DNA from: Linanthus parryae
Taxonomy: Eukaryota > Streptophyta > Magnoliopsida > Ericales > Polemoniaceae
Reading direction: 5' to 3'
DNA length: 64,000 bases
Assembly (NCBI GenBank): GCA_023055425.1
Contig: JALGPY010000005.1
Coordinates: 3,187,501-3,251,500, forward strand
The notes beneath the pieces were generated by a model that saw only the letters and a program-made list of their open reading frames with translations, searched no databases and was not told the origin of the DNA. Below, one piece after another: positions 22,206 through 31,600 of the stretch (its first letter is position 1; each line of letters begins with the position of its first letter). The position numbers and the translations under genes were made by a program.

Positions 22206-22504
22206 ATGTCTCAACATAGTTTCAACTCTACAACCACACAACACAACACTCCCACTAAAGCTCAAGCCTACACCATAACACGCAAGTTATGGTGTAGGCT
22301 TGAGCTTTGTTATTGTAGCCGTAACCCGCTTACTCGAACCGCACATACGCCGAAAAACGATGGACGCAACTTGAACCAAAGGTATAGGTCGTCAATGCAA
22401 GTATATCTGCTGGGAAGACGAGTTTCTCAACACTTGTTTTGCTCTAGAACTCCCAAAACGGCAGGAGATAGTAACTACAATCCGTAAGAGACTCGAGAAA
22501 GCCT
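22206..22504 (+). pseudogene. Small GRF-type zinc-finger ORF of the MULE, frameshifted
   Basis: ATG at 22206 opens a short protein. CYCSRNPLTRTAHTPKNDGR resembles the first half of a GRF zinc finger (normally CxCG...T..NPGR). The second half, CKYICWEDEFL, is in the +1 frame and leads to a stop at 22502-22504, so an indel lies near 22,380. GRF fingers bind nucleic acid in APE2 and topoisomerase III and are common in short plant transposon-associated proteins. It lies between the Ulp1-like gene and the right terminus of the MULE. Confidence 0.6.
22257..22308. repeat. Perfect 23-bp inverted repeat with 6-base loop
   Basis: Arms 22257-22279 and 22286-22308 are exact reverse complements (left arm AAAGCTCAAGCCTACACCAT then AAC). 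The loop is ACGCAA. It lies within the N-terminal codons of the GRF ORF and would form a very stable hairpin in RNA or single-stranded DNA. Confidence 0.95.
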
Positions 22505-22859
22505 AGAAGGTTTCGAAATCTTAACTACACCTATGTGAAATTATTCTATTTTGGCCTTTTAGTCATTTGTATCGTATTACTTTCAAAGTAAGCTAACTTC
22601 TGCTGATCGTTGATCGTTTAACTAACATTTTTTGGTTTCACTGATCTTTTATCAATGGTTGTTATCTCCTTATGTCTACTTGTTATCTGGTTTTTGTCAT
22701 TTGTTGTCTGCTCTTGTATTAATATTCTCTAATTGTTATCTTCCTGGAAATTTTGTTTTCATCTGTCTTATAAATGTTATCTAGGTCAAAAAAGATTCCC
22801 TCCTGGGACCACATTTTTTGTCCGCTAGCGGGTATTTTGGTAATAACCGGGAAGTACCG

Positions 22860-22907
22860 GCTGAGCCGATTACTTCCGGACGCACTGAAGTTTTTGCCTT
22901 TACTTAG
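22860..22907 (-). repeat. MULE right end: terminal inverted repeat and TSD copy
   Basis: Read on minus from 22898, the end begins GGCAAAAACTTCAGTGCGTC and then CGG. Within the first 21 bases 13 match the left end, including the contiguous 11-mer. The second TSD copy, TTTACTTAG, is at 22899-22907. Confidence 0.82.
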
Positions 22908-25566
22908 ATGTCTGATTTTTGCTTCTAAATAGCTCATCTGAAGTTTGAGCATTCAAGGCACTACTCCTACTGCCCATTAAAACTTTTTTAAGGTCTCATC
23001 AGAAGTATGATTTGCTTCTAAAGGTTCTATATACATTTTCAGAAATTTAACATCCAACATTCCCTGAAAATGGTCTGACACTATATTCAGTGAACAGGTT
23101 TCTCAATTTTACCAGTAACAATAGGATATCATTCACATAAAGTATACCCACCGAATGACAAAAGCTGGGCATGAGTGTATGATCAAAGTTAGCAGGTGAA
23201 CAACTTTGAGGCGGCTGCAATAACAGAGTGAATCAGCCTCAACTGTCAAGAATTAGGAAGCCTGAAATCTGAGAAGGGCTCTAAAATTCACAGTTCTAAA
23301 ATCAAGATAAGACCTATAAACACGAAATAGGAAGCCTGAAATCCTAGAAGAGTTCTAAAATTCGTAGTTCGTAAACAGTTTCGGCTGTAGAGGAAGACTG
23401 AAAGCTTTACCTTTATGTTCTTTTTGCCTTTGGAGCAGTGGAGACGGAGGTAGAGGTGGGTTGAGCTTATCCAATCAAGAGAGGAAGGGTTAGAAGTGGC
23501 GAGTGAGGGCGAAACCAACCGGTGGCTTGGGCGGAGGTGTTCCAGACTAAGAAGACATTGTGGAAAAAATGTAAATCTTCACAATAAGCTTCATATACAA
23601 TTTTATACTATGTTCATTAATTTTTATATCTCCTATCACTGCATTTGTTTGTGTCCTATTTGTTCTGTAAGAGCATGAAGATCTCAAGTACGTTTGTATG
23701 GTAAAAATAAGAATCATAAATTTTCCATTTAACTTGGGATGGGTGTTCCCTCTCATGGTCATTTTGCCAAGCATTAGGTAGGCAAATATAGAATCCAAAG
23801 AATCACAAAGCAGAACAAACAAAAAAAACTGTGATACTTTCCTCTCACCGAACACATCCTACATGATATGGAGGAACAAATCATGGAATCGGTCACATTC
23901 GGGAAGATGTATATCCGACCACACACTCAGGATAAGCGGAATAAGGGGCTGCTAACTGCAACTTATTTATTCGTCTGGCTCTTCTACAGAAAATCACTTT
24001 GCCAAAAAATTAAAAAGCACTATTTATAACGTACCTGAAATTACTAATAACATTCTGCAAATATGTTTACAAATCAGCCTTATTAAAATCGTTGGTCTGC
24101 TCAAGCAAATTGCAGTATTCCCTTGTTTGAAGCGAATCAACTTCTGTAACGTGAGAAGAGGTATATCGATTGAAGTGTCCAAAGCAAGTAAACATCCGAA
24201 GGTATTATTCATCAATAACCAAAATTAAATTCACAATAGTAATAATCTTAACAGTAACAGTAAATCCAAGAACAAAAACATAACCGATAACCCAAAACTC
24301 AAACCCTAGTTCAAAATTCCAATGTATCATTTGTTTCAGCTGAAGATAAAGACAGAAACAGATCATTCGTCCTCATCAATGACCTTATGACCAAGACCCT
24401 TAAACCGTTTTGGAACTTCAGTGAAGGTGAATAACCAAATCCACAATAATTATAAGGCTGAACTTACCTGAAACAAGAAATCCAAAAGAAACCTGAATTC
24501 CTGCTCTTGATACTTCACGAATTGTGCCAGACTTCCAATAATCAGACTCACCAATAACCAAAACTGAATCTAAAAACAAATTAAATCCACAAACAAAACA
24601 GTCCTTCCGAGAGAGAGAGAATACCGTGAATGGACAGAGTCAAAAACCAAAATTTTATTTTTCCGTAAGCCTAAAGCAAAACACACAAGCTGATGTTTCG
24701 AACTACTTGGCATCTCTTCCTGGATGCGAACAGAAGAGGAACTTCCACAAGACTCATGCAATCCAAAACCAATCATCAATCGATTAAAAAATATCATGAT
24801 CGAAAAGAAACCCAGACAAGGAGCAGTAGATGAACTCATGAAAGAAACGAAGCTTGGCGAAGGTGTCTTCAACAGAGTCGCGTTTGAACAAACAAAGGTA
24901 ACTTAATCGGCGTAAGTTGGTTTTTATAAACAAGGGTAACTTAATCGGCTTAAGTTGGTTTTTTAGTAATAAAATAGACATACAAGGGTATTATAGGCAG
25001 TGTGAAAGTATTAGTGTTAAAAAATACCTCCGTAAACATTTAAATAGTAGAGATCAACTTATTATAAATACATCAATCATGGCCATTGATGTCTGCTATT
25101 TCGTTATCAAAGAAGCTGAATGGCCCAAGTTGCAGGCACAGCCTAGTCCTGCTATTGGTTCTCATTTTGGTGATTACTATGATCATCCCACAGAGACAGT
25201 CTAAATATGCTTTTCTTATCCAGTGTCTTCTTGATTTGATATGGAAGCAAGGACCTCTTACTTCTCTTCTGGTGCACCGGCGATTCCATCGGTACCAGTT
25301 AATTTTCTTTATATATAGCAAAGCTTGCGGTTTTGCACTAACTTCGTTTCTCGAAATAATATGAGATGATAGATGACGAGAGCGAAGAACAAGCTTAAGA
25401 GATATATTGCAATCACCTTTCTTCGTCATTGTCAAGAGATAATCGAAAGACCATGCTGTCAATGTGAAGACAATCGCGTACATGTAGGAATCTTCTTAAA
25501 GCATGTTAACTCGCCACAGTTTGTACTTACAGTTAAACAGATGTGGACATATGCTTCAGTAGCTAG
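22908..25566. other. Flanking DNA without an assignable gene
   Basis: A 70-bp imperfect duplication lies at about 23256-23380, and a 45-bp duplication (GGTAACTTAATCGGC) lies at 24897-24965. Minus bases 23,170-23,100 contain LYVNDIL, weakly like a decayed Copia RT. Minus bases 24,520-24,460 and 24,400-24,370 could be short exons (SDYWKSGTIREVSRAGIQ; VPKRFKGLGHKVIDEDE then stop) of a small gene, with a plausible GTAAGT donor near 24,470. I do not recognise the product. Confidence 0.35.
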
Positions 25567-26703
25567 CTAGAGGCGAGGCCATATAGGCCACTCGTAGAAA
25601 AGTGAGCAGTTCGGAAAAGGAATTTGTTCGGTAGATACGACTTGGATCCTTTCTTCATCTGGATCATACGATAAGATCTCTTTCGGCATCCATAAGAAAA
25701 TAATATTAGGATTTTTTGGGTGATCTCCCGTGAGCATCGGGTAAATCCAGCTGCCAAAACCAACACCGATATCCATACAATGAACTTGGTGAGCCAAGAA
25801 CCACTGATCCTTGTCTATCGTATCTTCTTCTGAATCCAAATAGCTTCTACTTCCACCCTCGCGTTTACTCCTCAAAACCCAAACGTAAATAGTTTCGGTG
25901 ACATGAACCACCTGCAGATTCCCGTCTTTTCCTGCCCCGAAATCCATCAATCTAGGATCATAAACCCGTGGCGTGTAGATCAACTTCACTCGTTCCTTTG
26001 AACCGTACAGATCATACGTCACGATGTCCGTATAATTCGCCAGCCAGTGAAGAACTCCTCCTATAATTTTTGCTACGCCGTGTGGGTAAAACTTGAACGC
26101 GTCCGCTCCCGTGATGACCGATATCCTCCACTCCCTTGTCGCGGAAGAATACGTCTCGATTTCATAGCTTTTACTATACATGTGCATGACCTTGCAGGGA
26201 TGTTGTGCTACACGGACCACTTTGTAGTCCAGGGGGAGGGTAAAATCGGCTTTCTGCTCCTTGCAAATAAACCCTACCGCGACGTAGGGGTGCTTTTTAC
26301 GGGGCTCGGGAAGCTTGACGTGCTTACCCGAGAAGAGATCGAAGATGTAGTAAGTCATGGGGTTACGGCTAAGTAAAACTAGGCCGTTAGACGATCCGAG
26401 TATCGAGTTACCAAACTCTTTCAAGCGATGTAGGGACCGCTGCAGCCGGTCTTGATCGAAGTGGACCCCGGATGTATTCAAGAACATGTGAGGGGGTTGG
26501 TACGGCATTCGAGGACTGCCGTTCGACGGTGCGATTGTTTGGTACAAGAAACCACTCGCCAACTTTGTGTTTCGGTGTCTGAAACAATAATTACGACGAA
26601 AAACTTCACTAGAGATCAGTACGTACCAGTCTGTGGAGACGCACTTAAATCTGAAAACGGATTTCACCGGCAACCTCAGTAGCAATTCCATGATCATGTC
26701 CAT
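25567..26703 (-). CDS. F-box protein, single exon, 378 aa
   Basis: The N-terminus (residues 1-40: MDMIMELLLRLPVKSVFRFK, then CVSTDWYVLISSEVF) is an F-box, the segment that binds SKP1 in SCF ubiquitin ligases. The rest has the pattern of plant F-box-associated domains: NGLVLLS near 105, FDLFSGKHVKLPEP near 135, then YEIETYSSATREWR, HWLANYTDIVTYDL and ILSYDPDEERIQVV. This part normally holds the substrate. There is no intron, no internal stop and no frameshift, and the length is normal. The start at 26703 is the first Met before the F-box helix. The substrate cannot be predicted. It is probably a functional host gene. Confidence 0.92.
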   Translation of the reverse strand: MDMIMELLLRLPVKSVFRFKCVSTDWYVLISSEVFRRNYCFRHRNTKLASGFLYQTIAPSNGSPRMPYQPPHMFLNTSGVHFDQDRLQRSLHRLKEFGNSILGSSNGLVLLSRNPMTYYIFDLFSGKHVKLPEPRKKHPYVAVGFICKEQKADFTLPLDYKVVRVAQHPCKVMHMYSKSYEIETYSSATREWRISVITGADAFKFYPHGVAKIIGGVLHWLANYTDIVTYDLYGSKERVKLIYTPRVYDPRLMDFGAGKDGNLQVVHVTETIYVWVLRSKREGGSRSYLDSEEDTIDKDQWFLAHQVHCMDIGVGFGSWIYPMLTGDHPKNPNIIFLWMPKEILSYDPDEERIQVVSTEQIPFPNCSLFYEWPIWPRL

Positions 26704-27780
26704 GGTAATACTCTCCGTTGTTATGAAGAGGGTTGCTTAATTCACTCTGTAAATTATTTGAACATTGTGTGCCACTTATATGAACTTTCTCCAACAATTT
26801 TGACTTTTGAGCACTAGTAGGAGTTCTTTAGGAAATCCTACTCATGTTTCTACTTCGATTAGGCAAAACATCTTTAGGTAAGTTTGCTCATCTGGATAGC
26901 CTCGGGCTGGTCCGTGTAGTTTCGGAGCCGAAACTAGAGCGTGTCCAGATCAGTAAGCAGGCCCAATGAGAATCACAGTTATTTGTTTAACTAACTGGGC
27001 CTTATAGAAGATCTAAGTCCTGTTAGTTTCTAGCAAGCGATATACAAAGAGGATATTATCTCTTTCTATGAGGGACTCCTAAGTTCATGTTCGGGAACCC
27101 CAGTTTTAATCAGTTCTGATTTAACTCAGTCATTTTAGTTTAATTCCGTTTGTTAACTTATTTTAAAATTTTAATTAAAATATGTTATGAATCAATAGTC
27201 TGCAAATTATTCAAAATCTCCAATTTTACACTCACATTCAGCAGCTTTTGAGTTCGTACCAAATAGCGTCAAATTTTTCAAATACTTTAGATTTTAATTT
27301 AGCTAATTTTCTCAAATTATCTTCACATTATTATTTAGATTTTCAGTTGGTACGAACATGACCTAAGGGTGAGTTTGGCATAATGATTTGTAGTAGAAAA
27401 ACAAGTTTTTAGATTATGCATTGTAGAGTTTAGTTTTATTTGAAGATTTTGTTTAAACCATTATGTATGATTGTGGCTTTTAAACTAGATTCAAAATGTA
27501 TTTAAAAAAAAATAGATTCAAAATGAATAAATAGATTTTAAATTAGATGCTATTGATGAAATGGCATGTCTCTCCTAATTGTGTACACTAGGCAATAACT
27601 CATTGTAAAAGTAATACCAATAAATCTACAAACTAGCAACATTATTCAAAGTTAATCCTTTTGATGCAACGTTGAGTTAGGTATATAGCGAAAATATAAT
27701 CAACGAAAAGGGCACCACAAGAAATGGTCTAGTCAACCAATGTTTAGTCAATTAAAAAAACGAATGTTTAGTATACTAAT
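26704..27780. other. Intergenic DNA upstream of the F-box gene, no gene seen
   Basis: The stretch is AT-rich and contains no recognisable coding or RNA gene. It should include the F-box promoter, which I cannot resolve. The last 12 bases form one side of a probable SINE target duplication. Confidence 0.4.
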
Positions 27781-27921
27781 GGGAGTTAGTCCTAGTGATA
27801 AGCAATTTGAATCCGCTTAAGCAGGTCTCAGGTTTGAGTCCTTACTTGTCATACCCTGACATGCGATGGTATTAAAGAGTGAAGCCCCGAAGTCGGTTGC
27901 GAAACCAAAAAAAAAAAAAAA
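27781..27921 (+). mobile_element. tRNA-derived SINE
   Basis: The 126-bp body begins GGGAGTTAGTCCTAGTGATA, has a box-B-like GGTTTGAGTCC at 27831-27841 and a box-A-like stretch about 40 bases upstream, and ends in a run of 15 A. Imperfect flanking repeats TAGTATACTAAT (27769-27780) and TAGTCTACATAAT (27922-27934) look like a target duplication. SINEs are transcribed by RNA polymerase III and moved by LINE enzymes. Confidence 0.72.
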
Positions 27922-27934
27922 TAGTCTACATAAT

Positions 27935-28681
27935 AAGAGCATGACACATTAAAGATAATCATCATCTTCACCATAACCATTCTCTCAAAACGGTGACACG
28001 ACACGACACGAAGATACTGTTTGGGTCCACACGAACCCGCATGGGTCAAAAATGGTCAAGCGGAAAGTGACACTAAAATAAATGAGTTGAGGATGGGTCA
28101 ATCCCATTACGACCCGACACGGTTCCACCCACCCGCAACCATAAAATCCAAGGCCTCCTCCCATTACAAGGATTAATTATTAGGTATTTTGAAGTAAATA
28201 ATGTGCCCATACTTCAATTAATACAACACATGACACGTGATATAAAATTGTTATGTATTATATGTTGTACGGACTGGAATACGTACACGTCATTTACTCT
28301 GAGAGTACCTAATAACTACTTGATTGCAAGAGCTTTTCCGAAGGTGCTCGAGTGGGCCGGCTAGTAGAGTCTGGGCTAAACAGTCCGCTTATATTAAAAG
28401 AAGGCCCAATAATTCGGGCACACCAGACCACTACCCACGAATTAATTAGTCCTGACCGCTACCCGGGAATTAATTTGGCGTTGGCACGAAGCCAGCGTCT
28501 TACAATGGCGATCTAGTAATTAATCCCCAGTCGAACGTACAAAACCGTCTTTTTGGTTCCTTCAAAATTACGAAACACACCCAGCATCGGACAAAACCAA
28601 TACACGACTACTACTAGTCTTCGTCTTCTTCTTCTTCTTCTTATCCGCAGAAACCAAACACGTCTCAAAGCTTCCTCTTCA
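27935..28681. other. Upstream region of ATG18
   Basis: No coding gene is seen. The last 60 bases are CT-rich (CTTCTTCTTC) and probably transcribed as 5' leader. An in-frame ATG at 28553 exists, but its product would add 43 low-complexity residues not expected in the family. Confidence 0.45.
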
Positions 28682-31600
28682 ATGGCGACCCTCTCTGCTC
28701 CTCCCCAAAATTGGCCTAACCCTAACCCTAACCCTAACCCTAACCCTAGTTTTCTCTCCACCGCCGATCACTCCCAAATCGCCGACGATCTCTCCTCCCT
28801 GATGCTCTCCGATCACAACGACGCCGTTTCAAACCCTAACCCTAACCCCTCCTCTGTTGCAATCCCCAACCTCCTCCACGTCAGCTTCAACCAGGACTAC
28901 GGCTGTTTCGCGATGGGCACCGACACAGGTTTCCGAATCTACAACTGCGACCCCTTCCGCGAGATCTTCCGGCGAGACTTCGACGTCGGCGGCGGAATCG
29001 CCACCGTGGAGATGCTATTCCGGTGCAACATCCTCGCCTTCGTCGGCGGAGGACCCGACCCGAAATATCCGCCCAACAAGGTCATGATCTGGGACGACCA
29101 CCAGAGCCGCTGCATCGGCGAGCTCTCGTTCCGGTCCGAGGTCCACAGCGTGCGGCTCCGGCGGGACCGGATCGTGGTGGTCCTGGAGCAGAAGATTTTT
29201 GTCTACAATTTCTCTGATTTGAAGCTGATGCACCAGATTGAGACGATTGCGAACCCGAAGGGGCTGTGTGCGGTGTCGCATACGAGTGGGGCTTTGGTGT
29301 TGGTGTGTCCCGGGTTGAGGAAGGGGCAGGTTCGGGTTGAGCATTATGGGTCGAAGAGGACTAAGTTTGTGAATGCTCATGATTCGAGGATTGCTTGCTT
29401 TGCTCTTGCGCAAGATGGGCATTTGCTTGCTACTGCTAGCACTAAGGGGACTCTTGTCAGGATTTTTAACACCTTTGATGGGTCTCTCTTGCAAGAGGTA
29501 ATAATAGACATCAATTCGATTCAGTTTTATTTATTTATTGCTTTGATCATTCACTTCATTGTACTCATATGATTGATAACATGTGGTCTAGGGTTATGAA
29601 TGTCTGATGATTTTCAATATGATCATGCTGGTTTCGGGTATGAAGGCTTTTTTTGTGTAGCAAACATGTTGATTATTGGCTGTTTGGAGTAGGATTGAAC
29701 CTGTAATGAAGATGTTTTGCGTTTTCAGCTGATGTTTCTTTTCTACATTGGGGACTTGCTAGAAGTATTCATGTCTGAGAAGGGGCGGAAACACGAATTA
29801 CAAAGTACTAGGCACAATCCTAAGTTTTAAATAACGGTGGGGCACTTTTATAATTTTACCAGGGGAACTACTGAATTTTTGCCTTAAAAAAGGGGCATTG
29901 GTGTTGTTTTTTCAAAATTAGGGTTCTTTGTTCTTCAACCAGTCTGCTAAACTTAGGGCTTTTTTTCCCCCTTTCTGAAGTGGGTTGCAGCAAATAATGA
30001 TGCGTTTTTGGGCTTAACATTACCGTTTCTGAAGAAGAAGTATTCATGTATTGCCTTATACGAACTGTTTGGTTACTGCATATTGCACAGTCAATCATTC
30101 ATTTAGCTAGAAGGTAAATTCTAAAGTTGTAATGCCTCATGCGCTGGTCTTGCAAAATTAGTCAATCTAAGAAATACCAACTAGAGTAAAGGTTAGAAAT
30201 CTGTCATAGATTACCAGCCTCGTGGAGAAAAATAGCATATACAAAGGTAAGTGATTCATGAATGCAGAAAAATAGCACCCTTTCTCACTTATATTTGCAA
30301 CAGTGATTTTAGTTGACTAGTATTTGATTGTACAATTCGGCGGTGACCATTGGTTGTTTGGCGTAGGATTGAACCTGTAATGAAGATGTTTTGGGTTTTC
30401 AGCTGATTTTCTATTCATGTCTGAGAAGGGGTGGAAGCAGGAATTAGGAAGGACTAGGTTTATAAATAAGGGTGGGGCATTTTCATAGTTTTACGACGGA
30501 CACTACTCTGAATTATTGCCTTAAAAAAGGGGGCGTTGGTGTTGTTTTTTTCTCAAAATTAAGGTGCAGTGCGTGCCCCGCCGTGCCACACTCTAGCTCC
30601 ACCCCTGTGTCGGAGTGGGTTCTTTGTTCTTCAACCAGTTAACTGGACTTAGGCCTTTTTTTCCTTTTCTGAAGTAGATTCTTGGCTAATAATGGTGTCG
30701 TCTTCGGCTTCCCTTTCCGAAGTAGAAGTATTCATGTCTTGTTTTAGAATGTTCTCACAAGGTTGTTGATCATTATTTGTGCCTTATAGTACTAACTGTG
30801 TAACTGCACATTGCGCGGCCAATCATTCCTATAGCTATAAGGTAAATTCTCAAGTTGCCATGTCTCATGCACTCTCCTTGCAAATAAGACAATCTAAGAA
30901 ATACCAAATATAGTAAACGTTGGGAATCTATCATAGATTACCAGTTCCATGGGGAAAAATAGCATATTCAAACATAAGTGATTCAGATGAATGCAGAAAA
31001 ATAGCACCCCAAATTTCTCACTTATATTTTCATATGTGCAATTCATTGAACAGTTATTTTGATTTACAATCTGAAATATAATTTGAGAACTGTGTACTAT
31101 GCTTTTACACTTAAGTGGCCATTATCTGTTCTGTCAACTTGTTCCTCAGTCTCCTAAATTAATCAAACAATTGATACTTGAATGCAGGTCAGGAGGGGTG
31201 CGGATAGAGCAGAAATATATAGCTTAGCATTCTCGCCAACTGCACAGTGGTTGGCAGTCTCAAGTGACAAAGGCACCGTACATGTTTTCGGTCTTAAGGT
31301 TAATCTGGGAAACTTTGGGAGCGACAAGTCACATGGTTCTTCCGACCCTAATCGAGCTGGTTCATCACCTGCTTCTTCCCTCGCTTTCATGAAAGGTAAA
31401 CTGCTTTCGCTGATCTACTTTGGCCCCGTTTGGGGACCGAGATATTTCCAATTTTAAGATTAATTTTTCCTACACGGGGTTAGATGAAAACATTGCTTTC
31501 TCTCCCTTCTTTCAACCATATGTACCTATATGCATTATAGCAGTCAGTGTGCTGTTTTCTTTTTGGTTTAAGATAATGAATTGTATTTGATTGCTGGCTG

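Larger units (their letters stand above)
8809..22898. mobile_element. 14.1-kb Mutator-like element carrying FAR1/MURA-type transposase, Ulp1-like protease and GRF zinc finger
   Basis: A perfect 9-bp direct repeat TTTACTTAG sits at 8800-8808 and 22899-22907. Directly inside it both ends begin with GG and, ten bases in, share the inverted sequence CAGTGCGTCCG (8820-8830 on plus; about 22888-22878 on minus). A 9-bp duplication with a MURA-type transposase inside is diagnostic of MULEs. The transposase reads leftward from the middle and the Ulp1-like gene reads rightward. Tandem and direct repeats occupy the 3 kb between them. A solo LTR (about 20110-21529) is a later insertion. Ulp1-carrying MULEs (Kaonashi/KI-MULE type) are known in plants. 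All three genes are broken here. Confidence 0.88.

Noticed and set aside
28553..28681. Upstream ATG adding 43 residues to ATG18
   Set aside because: The extra residues are low-complexity leader translation, and ATG 28682 has the better context and gives the usual family length.
28715..28748. Interstitial telomere or chromosome-fusion scar
   Set aside because: The run is short, lies wholly in a coding frame and is not the plant heptamer, so it is better seen as a coding repeat.
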